DNA from: Chondrosia reniformis
Lineage: Eukaryota > Porifera > Demospongiae > Chondrillida > Chondrillidae
Length of the DNA stretch: 64,000 bases
Direction of reading: 5' to 3'
Assembly: GCA_947172415.1 (NCBI GenBank)
Contig: OX359193.1
Span: forward strand, 816,501 to 880,500
Position 1 is the first letter of the stretch, and each line of letters starts with the position of its first letter. This document shows, piece by piece, positions 52,332 to 63,803 of this stretch. The translations under genes and the position numbers were made by a program. Under the pieces are notes generated by a model. It made no database searches. It saw nothing but the letters and a program-made list of their open reading frames with translations, and was not told the DNA's origin.

Positions 52332-52659
52332 TTTCATAAAAACTTCCCGCCATTCCAATAAATAAACAATTGCAAGTAAACAGAGTTTGTAAACAAACTA
52401 TATTATATCGTTGAGAAACTTAAAATTTGCTGTGATAAATACGAGCCTCAGCAACACAAATTTCAGCAAAATCGAACTATTGCTTGACCCAGTGGCTTCT
52501 TCAGAATGAGCATAGGCATATATATAGCATTTACATGTACAATCAAGTTAAGACCTGAATTAAAATCTGGTAACTTAAAGTTTCAACAAATGACATAGCT
52601 AATGTATTACAATGATGAAAACACTGACAATAGGTAAGAAATTTAGCATCAGCAAGAGT
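52332..52659. other. Upstream flank of TBCCD1
   Basis: No exon seen. Contains gacccagtggcttcttcaga, a degenerate relative of the dispersed gaaga-type repeat core. The next gene on the same strand ends at 52660. Confidence 0.35.
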
Positions 52660-53161
52660 TCACACAAGGTGATGTTCATCAAGAGGGGGAGGACCATCCT
52701 TATAAATCTTGATTCCAGAAGAAACTTCTTTGTATTTTAAACCCAACTTCTCTGCTACCATTTTAGCACCTTCTAGCTCCTCCCTTGCAAGAATATCTGG
52801 TAAAACCAGGTGCATCAAACTGTCATTCAACTTCAAATCCCTTCAACCAATAAAGAAGCAAATTTACACAACTTTTAAATGATAGGTGCTTACAATATAT
52901 AAGCAATAAACCTACTCCAATTGCTTTCTAACAGATTCTGATATCTCATAGCCAGTTGTATTTTGACCTACGTATACATACAAAATGAACTTGAAAATAG
53001 TAGCTTTATGAATGTGAACAGAAACGTTTTGGGAATATTGTATTTAAATTGTGGCAAATTATTTTCTATCAATACTGTTTGACTTACCACTTTCCTGTTT
53101 AATACCTCCAAACGCTTGTGAGGGAAATTCTGTTTCTATATCTTTAAATTTTTTATGATTT
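52660..53161 (-). CDS. Small unassigned gene, 5' end not found
   Basis: Three phase-compatible exons: 53088-53161, 52916-52967, 52660-52840; at least 102 residues ending in PPPLDEHHLV. Recognisable strings are FPSQAFGGIKQESG, TTGYEISESVRKQLEEDLKL and LMHLVLPDILAREELEGAKM, then LGLKYKEVSSGIKIYKDGP. The protein is hydrophilic and helical. I do not recognise it. The first exon needs two bases from an upstream exon; no convincing start was found between 53161 and the phospholipase-D gene, whose start at 53446 lies head-to-head. Confidence 0.5.
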
Positions 53162-53445
53162 CTGCATACATAGATACATACATCTGCATACACCTATATA
53201 TATATATATATATACACATTGCATAAACACAGTATATATGATGATTGGCTAGCCACTTGTGGTTTGAGAAAGAACAGAAAGGTTAGCAAGGCTAATGGAA
53301 CATAACAGTCCTGGCTATATACGCATATATACATTACTCATGTCACGTCATGATCACGTGCAAGCAATAGTTTACATATACATAGTATGGTGCAATCGTA
53401 CGTAGATGAAACTTCTTTTAGCTGCACTTTTGTGATGACTTAAAA

Positions 53446-55901
53446 ATGGTCCAGGATATCGCTCAGTTAACCCTGATTATTCTGATGGTCGTCCCTGCGC
53501 TGTCTATCACCTACCCCGATCCAAGTTACGACCATCAGACAAGGACTTACGTGTCACAATTCAAGTCCCACTACTGCAGGAGCCCCTGCAGTGCTACACC
53601 CTACTTCTCGCCGGATCATTCGATTCAGACGTATGTGAACTTGATCGAGGAAGCTGAAGAATCTATCGACTTGTTTACACCAGGTTTGTTAAGTACATGC
53701 TTACAGATATCTCTTCAGGAAATTTATCTAGCGTCAAAGATCTAGACCTTATACCCGAACATGTTCGAGTATAAATTCCTAGTTTAGCTAAGCTTAAGTA
53801 GTTTTTGACGTTCATTTGCGTCTGTGCAGGATTCGACAGCTGGAGCAAATGCACGCCTTTCGAAGGATGTATTGGTTGTACTTTGAAAGATCAAAGAAAC
53901 GAGTCTTTCCCAGTGTTTCCCGCCCTTTTGAACGCTGTCCACAAGAAGAAAATTGTGGTTCGCCTACTCACGAATGATTACAATCAGAAAACTTGTGATG
54001 GTTTAATATCTCCCCTGGACTGGTTGTCTTTGAATGGGATCGAAATACGCTATTACACTAGTACCACATTCATGCACGCCAAATACATGATTATAGACAA
54101 GGGTAAAAAGACATCAGTGTCATCAGTCAACTTCAGTCATACCTCCTTCATGAGGAACAGAGAGGCTGGCGTTGTGTTAACAGGGACATGTAGCACTGCC
54201 ACTGACTTCTACACCAGTGTGTTTGACTCTGATTGGAACAATGGTCTCATATACAATGTATCCCAGAAATACAATTCGACAGCCATGAAGTACATAACTG
54301 ACCCCGCCTCTCTACCAGTAGACACTCCCCCTCCTCCAAACATCCCTGGTTCCTACGTCTCACCCCTCAACACTTACAATAATGTTCAGGTTAAAAAGGT
54401 CTACACGGCACCTGATTTTGCACTGGAGACACTCTCGGACACCTTAAAGGCTGTAAAGTCGTCATTCTATCTTATGATCTACCAGATAACGGGTACAACC
54501 CTCTGTAATGACATACTGAACCTGTACAATAAGGGCATTGACCTTAGGTTGCTGGTCTCCAGTAGAATATATAGTTACTCAGACTGGAAGAGTGCACAGG
54601 TAAGGTCATTACACAGTTAATTCTACCTGTATCTGCCAACACCAGTACATATTGTTTACCTATGTATCTCTAATGTAGCACTTTCTCTCTAATAGAATAA
54701 GGATTCCTTCTAACTGTGTATGATACATCCTTTGACTTTTGAGCATTTAGAAAGTGAGGACCCCCAGGGTCGAAATGTTTGACCAAGAACTAAACCAAAC
54801 TGCATTTCTAAATTCTCTAAAGTCAAAGGATGTACCATTCAAAGACACTTTCTTTCTCTCTGTTTATGAACATTTCAAGCATTACTTAATTAGATTTAAA
54901 TTGCCCACAAATGATAAAATGTAACCACTATATAGAATCAGTCATGGAACTTACACACTCAATTGCTACTCACTAGGAGACCACATACAAACAAACAAAT
55001 ATCATTAAGACCTCTAATAAGTTTACCATACATAATTCAGTTTAATTGGGTCATTGTTAATTATATGTAGGCATGTTACACAACCCTGTACAATGCCGGT
55101 CTGAAGATAAGGAAGACCCCATCGTACTATGAGTACTCGCATCAAAAGTTTTGGATTATTGACAACTCTACAGTTCACCTCAGTACAGGTAAGGAAAATG
55201 TGTTGAGACACACCTCCAACTGATGGGTAGAATTGAGACATACCCCCAACTGATGGGTAGAATTGAGACACACCCCCAACTGATGGGTAGAATTGAGACA
55301 CGCCCCCAACTGATGGGTAGAATTGAGACACACCCCCAACTGATGGGTAGAATTGAGACACACCCCCAACTGATGGGTAGAATTGAGACACACCCCCAAC
55401 TGATGGGTAGAATTGAGACATGCCCCCAACTGATGGGTAGAATTGAGACATACCCCCAACTGATGGGTAGAATTGAGACACGCCCCCAACTGATGGGTAG
55501 AATTGAGACATACCCCCAACTGATGGGTAGAATTGAGACACGCCCCCAACTGATGGGTAGAATTGAGATACACCTCCAACTGATGGGTAGAATTGAGACA
55601 TGCCCCCAACTGATGGGTAGAATTGAGACATACCCCCAACTGATGGGTAGAATTGAGACATACCCCCAACTGATGTACATGTTACATGGTGTCCATTGTT
55701 TGTTGCCTAGGTAACTGGAGTCCATCTGACTTTCCGGCCGGTAGCAGTTTCCCTCCCCACTCCTCCCCCTCCTGGCAATCCACAAACCGAGATTTTCTAG
55801 TGGTTCTTGAGAATAGTGGAGTGTTTAAAGACTTCTTTACCCTGTTTTATCAAGATTGGTTGAGAGGGACAGACTGGATGCCAAAATCCCAGAACTTCTA
55901 A
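53446..55901 (+). CDS. Secreted phospholipase-D-family protein (PLD3/PLD4-like)
   Basis: Exons 53446-53683, 53830-54599, 55071-55188 and 55711-55901 join in phase to 438 residues. The N-terminus is a signal peptide or signal anchor (LTLIILMVVPALSITY), so the protein acts in the secretory or lysosomal lumen. Both HKD motifs of the superfamily are intact: HAKYMIID at residues 162-169 followed by SVNFSHTSF, and HQKFWIID at 360-367 followed by STGNWSPSDF. Each domain supplies one catalytic histidine. The layout and length resemble PLD3/PLD4, which act as 5' exonucleases of single-stranded nucleic acid and in lipid metabolism; the substrate here cannot be told. Several Asn-x-Ser/Thr sites and paired cysteines fit a lumenal protein. 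Intron 3 has a 30-bp minisatellite, and a hairpin element lies in the same intron. Confidence 0.9.
54690..54850. repeat. Hairpin-family element, copy 3
   Basis: Arms gatacatcctttgacttttg and caaaggatgtaccattc-type inverse; core gacccccagggtcgaaatgt. Confidence 0.8.
55203..55675. repeat. 30-bp minisatellite, about 16 copies
   Basis: Unit ccccaactgatgggtagaat plus tgagacacac, in intron 3 of the phospholipase-D gene. Open frames of 160-210 codons cross it on both strands and are rejected as genes. Confidence 0.96.
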
Positions 55902-56666
55902 GAAGCTACCACTGAGCTACTCAAGGTTGCTGTATTACTACCCAACTAGTCTATGCACTAGTAAATTTGTTATTTATGCTCATTTGCTTTGCTATTACTA
56001 ATAATCTTGTAGAAATGTGCTGGTAGATTCATATTATTATTATTATTATATTATTAGTACATAAATAACATTCATTTGAGAGTGGAAATTAATGTACAGC
56101 ACAAAAGAACTTGACATGGCTCTTACTACAAAATGGAGTACCTACTACTACATTCCTTCCAATTTAGTATCGGAGGTCCCTCCGAATGTCTCTGAATGAA
56201 GCATCAGACAAGTGCTTTCTCTCTCTTGCATCAGATTAAATCGTTTTGTTGGTGATTTATGAGGTGTTACTTGATAATACATTAGATAGGGCAGCCATTT
56301 TATCATATTAAGCTGAACTACAATAATGTTCCTCAGTATATATATAATATTATCTATCAATCTAACTAGTAATTGTTGATAGAATACTTATGTGAATGTA
56401 ACTTTAGTGTCATAGCCTACTTGTAGCTTGACGCCACCCACTTACATTATGTATATTTATATATACAGTGTAATCGTACCTAATGGATGCCCTGAAAGGC
56501 GGCACCTTGAAAATTACCCCTGAAATAAGGACAACCCTATAATTTGCTGTTTCCAAGGTGTCTAGATTATAGGGGGTTCCTTTCTATATACTCATCTTTA
56601 TGTTAGCTACTTCTACTACATTTCTGTATTCTCTTACAGCCAGCCCTGCATGCCTGGTAATACACC
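55902..56666. other. Convergent 3' region
   Basis: Between the phospholipase-D gene (plus) and FKBP6 (minus). Contains a (TTA)n run at about 56030-56060 and AT-rich sequence. No exon or RNA gene supported. Confidence 0.4.
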
Positions 56667-59553
56667 TCACTTGTCTAGTCTCTGTAACTCCTCTCTTATC
56701 TCAAGGTTGCCTGGTGCCAAGTTGGCTGCCCTCACTAGATGCTGCTTTGACTTGTGAAAGTCACCCAAATGCATGAAAGCCTGGTAAAAGAGTAAATACA
56801 TAGTAAATGAGGTATTTGATGTGTACGGAGATAACCAGGATATTCAGTTACATACCTTATGTACTTTGTAAAGGTTCATCTTTCGACTTTTAGAGCGTCT
56901 AGAGACGCAGTTTTTTTGACTGAAGAAGACCCCCAGGGTCGAAACGTTTGGCAGACAGAAGAATCGGTGGCAGACAGAAGAATCGGAAAAAACTGCGTCT
57001 CTAGACGCTCTAAAAGTCGAAAGATGAACCTTTACAAAGATAAGTTTGACGCAGTTAGAAGAAATCCTTATTCCAATACATTATGTACCTATACGGAGCA
57101 AGTACCTATAACAGTTGAATAATTACTTCCTCAACAATATAAGATAATAATGGATTTCATGACAAGTTTGAAGAAGAATCTCGTCATGCATTTAACACAT
57201 CTTGTCACTAGACTAACACATTACCTGTCCCAGTCTGTAGTGAGATTTAACATTATTTTCGTCCAACTCTAAAACCTTTCTACAGTAAATGACACATTTT
57301 TCAGGATGTTTCATTCTCAAGTAACACAATGACAGGTTAAGATACAACTTCAAGATGGCCGTCTTCCACACCAACTCCTCATCCTCATTCTGTAAATGCC
57401 TTTTTTCCAAGAGATTTATAGCCTGTAGAGACAATTACAGGTTTTTGTATGAAATAGCTAACTACAGTATAACAAATGATCATATTCACACTAGACACAA
57501 AAGTCTGTAAGACAATTGTTAAAAGTTACTCTATTAGAAATATTACAACTAACTGCATGCAGTGTATTAATATGATTGTCACAATATATTAATGCATATA
57601 GTAACACTCTCAAACAACTGGGCAGTGCTTGGTAGATAATTGTGGCGTTGCAGAGTGTTTTTCAAACCTTCTGATATCTTGTGATTGCCTTTCTATAGGA
57701 TTTGGTCTCAAAAAAGTCATTTCCAAGCTAAACAACAAGGTACAGTGACATGCTTCAAGACATTTCTAACATGCTGGCTGGTGCATTGTGGATATTTTGA
57801 GATTACACGAGCAGGAAGATCTTACTCTTTTCTCAGCTGCTGCTACTTCAAGCAATTGCTCAAAAGTGACCTCTTTCTTCTCATTCTACCAAAGTACAGA
57901 GCATGGCAGCTCGCTCATAGGACAAAGCAGTGAATAGCTTGTGTACATTTGGATAATCTCTACTCACATCTTGAGATGCCTCAAAGTCACTTGCGGCCTT
58001 GTAATCCACAAAGCTCAGCAACTCTATCTCAAACAAGACTATGAGGTATGGATGTGACATTTATATACATATAATAAGTCTCATGTGAGAGCCATGAATA
58101 TACTTACTGGTGCTGTTGGGAGGGATACGTGGGGGACATCCTGCCTCTCTAAAGGCGTACTGGGGAGACACTACAAATCTGGACAGTTCACCTCTTCGCA
58201 TGGTTTCTATGGCAACCTCCATTCCTGGAATCAGGCCACTCTTTCCCAGTCTTGCCTGATAAGGTTTGCTTCTCAATCGAGTGGAATCATATGGTTCATC
58301 TGAATACTCCAAGTATCCATTGTAATGGACTGTAGAGAGAAAACACAAGTGTATCTTGATAGAATAAGGATTTCTTCAAACTGCGTCGAACTTATCTTTT
58401 GAAAGGATCATCTTTTGACTTTTAGAGTGTTTAAAGACACCGTTTTGTTGTCTTTAGATGCTCTAAAAGTCAAAAGATGATCCTTTCAAAAGATAAATGT
58501 CATTTAGTTATAAATTTGTTTGAAACCACTAATGCAAGTAAGAAAGTTGAAACGTAGTAATTTATGGAAGTTAAGCTTGGGTATTCCCCCTCTAAAGAGA
58601 GATAAGCATTAAACGTTATTGTTATAAGGTACACACTACCATTCCTCACTCACCTCCTCAAGCTATAGTGGTCTCACTCACCTCCTCAAGCTATAGCGGT
58701 CTCACTCACCTCCTCAAGCTATAGCGGTCTCACTCACCTCCTCAAGCTATAGCGGTCTCACTCACCTCCTCAAGCTATAGCGGTGTGATTTTATCTCATG
58801 TGATTAAAAACCAAATCTGATTGGGCCATTGTTTTACTGATTTCAGTTTTTTTTTGCATGTCATGTCATAAACAACTATTTTTATATTATAGTATATCTT
58901 CACACAGTCTATTGTTGTTCACCTCTGACAAGAGCTCCTTCGGGTACTACAGGTCCAGTCCCTTCTCTCAAAACCTTCTTGACAACTCCTCCGTCATCTG
59001 TCACTTTGATCATCTTTGTTTTTAGCTTATCAAAGGGCAGGCTGGCATCTTTATCACTCTCGCTGCTATCCTCCTCCTCCCATAGGCTGTGGGGGATCTG
59101 GTTGAATAATTCCTCGCCTTTGAACATATCACTGGCCATGGGGGACGTTGCATTTCTGTCGACATCTATCTCAAACACTGTGCCCTCTCCTGAGGTCAAT
59201 TGACTCACGTCAATTCCACCTTTAAGTGCTATAGTGTTCTCTGAGGACTATATGACGAATGAAGAGGAAGAACTAATCTTCAAGATTTTTGCAAGCAGTG
59301 ATTTTAATACCAACTAAACTATATGCAAATCGTCAGTCAAATTTTATTCTTTATCCACGTTTAAGGCAGATATGGCCTAATTAAGCGTACAAGCACAATT
59401 ATATGTATGGCAAATTGCCAATGACTAGCACTGGATTATGACAGTGTACATTTGATAACATTTAAGTGGCGTGTGGTTTGCTTAATATACAAATCATGGT
59501 GTTCGCACTGAACAACTAACTGTCGCTTCGCTTTCAAGTTTCTCCCGATCCAT
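56667..59553 (-). CDS. FKBP6: FKBP6-like (Shutdown-type) FKBP/TPR co-chaperone
   Basis: Eight exons in phase: 59521-59553, 58923-59247, 58108-58329, 57968-58038, 57826-57885, 57668-57727, 57225-57422, 56667-56780; 360 residues (human FKBP6 327). FKBP6/Shutdown is an HSP90 co-chaperone in loading PIWI proteins with piRNAs. Acidic N-terminus (about 1-95), FKBP fold (about 100-215: HYNGYLEYSDEPYDST, MRRGELSRFVVSPQYAF, GCPPRIPPNST, ILFEIELLSF), then TPR helices (LGNDFFETKSYRKAITRYQK, LYLNLSLCYLRMKHPEKCVI, AFMHLGDFHKSKQHLVRAAN). In the FKBP pocket the usual Trp is Met (LIPGMEVAI) and Phe is Tyr, as in family members without isomerase activity. Shares a 92-bp promoter region with RANBP1. Two hairpin elements lie in introns. 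Confidence 0.88.
56865..57045. repeat. Hairpin-family element, copy 4 (best preserved)
   Basis: Arms of ~60 bp: tttgtaaaggttcatctttc... and the inverse ending gatgaacctttacaaa, including gagcgtctagagacgcagtt on both sides. Loop contains gaagacccccagggtcgaaa. In the last intron of FKBP6. Confidence 0.92.
58365..58500. repeat. Hairpin-family element, copy 5 (short loop)
   Basis: Arms atcttttgaaaggatcatct and its inverse around a ~20-bp loop with gttttgttgtctt. FKBP6 intron 2. Confidence 0.9.
58640..58790. repeat. 28-bp minisatellite, 5 copies
   Basis: Unit cactcacctcctcaagctat plus agcggtct, in FKBP6 intron 2. Confidence 0.92.
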
Positions 59554-59645
59554 AGTCTGCAAAACTTTCGAGAGCAACAACGGGGAAGTCCCTGTTCGTG
59601 CACGTGCTGATTGGCGCCAGTCTTTTCGCTGAATCAGATAAAAAT
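59554..59645. promoter_or_regulatory. Shared 92-bp divergent promoter region
   Basis: Start codons of FKBP6 (59553, minus) and RANBP1 (59646, plus) are 92 bp apart, with no room for two independent promoters. Confidence 0.55.
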
Positions 59646-61865
59646 ATGTCCGAAGAGAAAGTGGTAAGTTCCATAAGACTTGAGTGCCATTCTATGGGAA
59701 AAGAGAATTTCTTTACATTGTCACAGGAAGAAGTAGAAAATCCCGAAATACACTTTGAACCAATTGTAAAATTAACTCCCGTGAAGGTAGAGAAGTTGGA
59801 AGAAAATGAAGAAGAAATTTTTAGCATGTAAGTCGTTTCGTAGTCTTTTGCTAGACTAGAAAGAAGGTGTATATAAAAACTGCAACTGTTTGAAGTCACA
59901 CTCTTGTGGGCGCTGACGGATGTACTGCAGAGTCTTCTGTAATGGTTACCTATAGTGACCTTTTAAGTAGTATTGTTAAGTTCGTTGTGCCTGCTGGGTA
60001 TTACGTAATCACCGGACGAATTAGTCCCCCTGGAGAAATAATGTAATAAGTCAATATCTTTACATATTCTCTGCAATATGTAGTAATACTTGTACTGCAA
60101 TATATAGTGCTAGCTTGGTCACCAATTAACATTTTACAGTAAAAACTATAAGTGGCTACATTAGCAATATATACATTAATTAAGTCATTATTTTATAAAC
60201 TAGACATACACAGGTGTTGTGTGAGTTTGCAGTTTTGAATAAAAGTGAGCGTCTGAACTGCGTTCACGCCTAGTTATATTATTTCTCTAAAAAATGACAG
60301 ATTTAGCCTTTAACCCAGGGTCTTGTTAACTCTCACCAGGGAGGGGGAGTATAAGGTAGTAAACTTTGGAGGTGGCAGTTCCATCTCTGCATATACTATA
60401 CGCATTTAACCAAGCATCCATTCACGAATAACATTAATCTTTGTTCAGCTGACATTTCTGGAAATTTTGCCTCACGAATATTTCCACACTTATGGTAATC
60501 TGATTTTGTTCCACTTTAGACGTTCCAAGTTGTTTCGAATGGACTTTGAAGCTGATCCTCCCGAGTGGAAGGAGAGGGGGGTGGGGTTTCTGAGGATACT
60601 AAAGCATCAAGAGTCAGGGAAGTTCCGGCTATTGATGCGGAGGGATAAAACACATAAAATTTGCTGTAACCACATCAGTACGTATATTTAAATATTCTGT
60701 TCACTCTAAAGGTCACCTCTATACGAGCCACTCTAATAGGTCACCTCTATATAAAAATCACTCTAATAGGTCACCTCGATATAAGAATCACTCTAATAGG
60801 TCACCTCGATATAAGAATCACTCTAATAGGTCACCTCGATATAAGAATCACTCTAATAGGTCACCTCTATATAAGAATCACTCTAATAGGTCACCTCTAT
60901 ATAAGAATCACTCTAAAGGTCACCTCTATATAAGAATCACTCTAATAGGTCACCTCGATATAAGAATCACTCTAATAGGTCACCTTGATATAAGAATCAC
61001 TCTAATAGGTCACCTCTATATGAGTCATTCTAAAAGGTCACACTAGAAGGTCACCTCTGTATAACAGTAGCTCCTCATTAGGTCTAAAGGGCAACCATTT
61101 TGTCAGGTTTAACTGTACTGTGATGTTATATTCCCTACAGTTGGCCCCTTCATGAAGCTGTTACCAAATGTTAGCAGTGAAAAGGCGTGGATCTGGAGCA
61201 CAAACGCTGACTTTGCAGATGAGACTCCCAGAGCTGAACAATTGGCAGCTAGATTTGCAAATGTAGAAAGTAAGCAACCAATTCTGTGACAAAAGGATAT
61301 TCTTTGTCTCCGTTCGCTGCATAATACATTCTACTGGCTTGTGCATACAGCTAAATTGTTATTTTGACTATCTTACAAATATATGTGTAGGCATACAATT
61401 TTCAGTTGCTATAACAATTTAAATATTTCCTTTTATATTTTCTATTGCATTTATGCATGTTGTAAGAACATTCAGTATCTGATCACTTTTAATTACACTA
61501 CACCTGTAGCTTTCGTGACATAACCGTTTATTTTTTTGAATTGCATTGTGACTTCAGAAGCTCAAAAGTTTAAAGAAGCTTTTGAAAGATGTGTTGCTGA
61601 CACAAGTAGTAGCAGTGCTGACGTCAGTCTCAATGAATCTAAAGAGTCCGAAGGGCTTGCGGAGGAGTTGGACAAACTTGAGATTAATAAAAGTCAAGAT
61701 GAAAAAGAAGACAAAGTTGTTGAAAAGGAGGCAGAAGATCCAGTAAAGGGAAATTCCCAGGAAGAGACAACAGAGCAGCAGCCACAGGGAAATCCCCCAG
61801 AAGAGAGGCCAGTGGAATCGCCAAAGGATGGTACTCAAGATGAATCTAAAGAAAGTCCTGAGTAA
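59646..61865 (+). CDS. RANBP1: Ran-binding protein 1
   Basis: Exons 59646-59663, 59727-59827, 60520-60677, 61141-61269 and 61558-61865 join in phase to 237 residues (vertebrate about 200). RanBP1 stimulates RanGAP-driven GTP hydrolysis on Ran and releases export complexes. The Ran-binding domain spans about residues 12-135: [20 protein letters not shown], then [36 protein letters not shown] and [20 protein letters not shown], all family hallmarks. An acidic Glu/Lys-rich tail follows. The first intron is only 63 nt and in frame; if retained it would add 21 residues, so it is called an intron from its GTAAGT donor and TTGTCACAG acceptor. Intron 3 has a 30-bp minisatellite. Confidence 0.93.
60700..61065. 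repeat. 30-bp minisatellite, about 12 copies
   Basis: Unit aggtcacctctatataagaa plus tcactctaat, in RANBP1 intron 3, starting close to the donor of exon 60520-60677. Confidence 0.95.
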
Positions 61866-62044
61866 TCTAGAATTTAAGTTGTGGAAGATCTATAGCATAG
61901 TGACCAGCTCAATCAATAACTAAGCACCTCTAATACATTCATTATTTTATGATGTGTAAGATTAACAATTAAGTATGAAAAAGCTATAAGAAATTAACAT
62001 GTGACATACTGTAGTATGATGGTGGTATACTAAAGACATATGAG

Positions 62045-63803
62045 TTATTCTACTTTAAGCCGCTGACGAAACACTGGTGTGTTGGCCACTCGCACCATGG
62101 CTAGAAGTGGTACTACAATGTATGCTCCGTAGGCACTCCAAAAGAGAGGAATGTTCTTACTACAGTGTTCGCCATAGAGCTGCTCCAAGGTGATGGGGAC
62201 CATGGACAATATCAATCCGTAGGCCCACATCAAAGCTGCAGTAGGAAAGGAAAGTAGCTCAACAGATGACTTAGAAATGAAATATTCTGACATCTCAAAT
62301 GTGACCAGTAGTAATTCACTGAAACAGTCAGACTATATAACACCTCGCAATATACATGTCTGAGACTCCCCTCATTGTAGTGTGTAGACAATCTCTTATG
62401 AATAAAGGAAACTAACTAAACCTAAAACAGAGAGAAATGAGATGATTGGAGAAGACTTAAAGCAAAAAAGAGTGCTGAAGAAATTGCAAAAGAGATGGAG
62501 AAGGCTTGACAGGAATGGGATTAGAGAGGCTAGCCAAGACAGTGTATGAATCAGAGATGGAAGGAGAGAAGAAAAAGACCAAGGAATAGATGGAATGATA
62601 AATAATTAGGCATCATTTTTAACTCTGAAACATTTAAAGGGTATATGACATGAAATATTTTTCACTTAATCCTTTTGGTATAGGACAACCTCCTGTCAAA
62701 AAGATACTGTCCGTAGGATTAATTCCATACTTCACCCAATAGTTGTTACAAATCTGTAACTAATGATCACTGACAAACAATGTAACTCTCACTTGGTATT
62801 CTAATCCATTCCCTTTCCTTGATGAAGGCATATATTGCAAACAAATAGAAAGGTATATAAATTATTGGACTGAGCACGGCCAATGTTTGATACCTGAAAA
62901 GAAGAGATTTTAGATTCATAAGAGCTGCTTTAACCAGATATAATGCATGCTACTGCATAATCTGTTATGTAAGCCTAGACATTAACAGAAACATCATTTA
63001 GAAATACTTATACAACACGTTTATATAAGTAGCACAAACACTCCATGGGTCACTGATGAAGAGTGGAGTTCCCAGAAACAGCTTTCTGACACAGTGGAAA
63101 AAAGGAAGAAAAGTCGGTATGAGACTGTATCCTCATTCAAAGCTCTATAGGTTTTCACTAATTAATAGGTTTAGGAAAGCAGTCAATTCTATTTGCATTA
63201 TTCTTCAACCTCTTATTGTCAACTTCGTCTTTAGGAAAATATAAGAAGGTAAGAACGCTTAACATGTCTATTGTTGAAGTTAAAAACATGAAGTGAAAAT
63301 GAAAAATCCTACATTTCTTTGTGCAAATACATTAGAGTACATATTCGTATTTCAATATGCTGGACAGCACCCTCTGTAGCTACGTATACACGTGACATCA
63401 TAGCTACTCTGCACTAGTGTTGAGTATCTATGGTGATACACACACTATCTGTTTCTCAGTATACAGGCGACATGTAGCTACATGCTTACCATAGAGGGTT
63501 CTTTCCCAATAAAGGGTCGACCTCGTTACACCACCATTTGTAATATTCTATGAAAACTGGAGGAGGCCAGGCAACCTCGCCCTTTATACGATCCAAGGGA
63601 CCATGGTAAGCTTGAGTGAAATCTACTCGAAGAGAGAGAGGAAAATTAAAGGGCTTTTACTTCACCACTCGTTCATTACAAGTGCTGTACTGACAGAATA
63701 GACTGGACTAATAAACATTACCTATAACTAAAGCTATGACGGCAAATATTAGGAACGAAAGAACAAGAAATAGATCAACAGGTCTCTTCGACAAGGAAGC
63801 CAT
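62045..63803 (-). CDS. TMEM97: TMEM97 / sigma-2 receptor (EXPERA family)
   Basis: Exons 63722-63803, 63490-63622, 62793-62893 and 62045-62235 join in phase to 168 residues (human 176). TMEM97 is a four-helix ER/endosomal membrane protein that binds sterols and NPC1. Visible: first membrane helix (LFLVLSFLIFAVIALVI), a lumenal loop with the conserved YYKWWCNEVDPLL, second helix (VLSPIIYIPFYLFAIYAFIK) followed by EREWIRIP, third helix (LMWAYGLILSMVPITLEQLY), fourth helix (YGAYIVVPLLAMVRV). The acidic residues in the Asn-Glu-Val-Asp loop stand where the ligand-binding Asp/Glu of the family lie. The protein ends in RQRLKVE, a weakly basic tail. Converges with RANBP1 at 180 bp. Confidence 0.9.
63045..63160. 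repeat. Dispersed repeat, copy 2
   Basis: Shares gggtcactgatgaag, tcccagaaacagct and caaagctct with 8808-8960. In a TMEM97 intron. Confidence 0.7.

Noticed and set aside
55023-55785. Several 160-212-codon repeat frames on both strands
   Set aside because: They come from the 30-bp array in the phospholipase-D intron; all frames are open because the unit is divisible by three.
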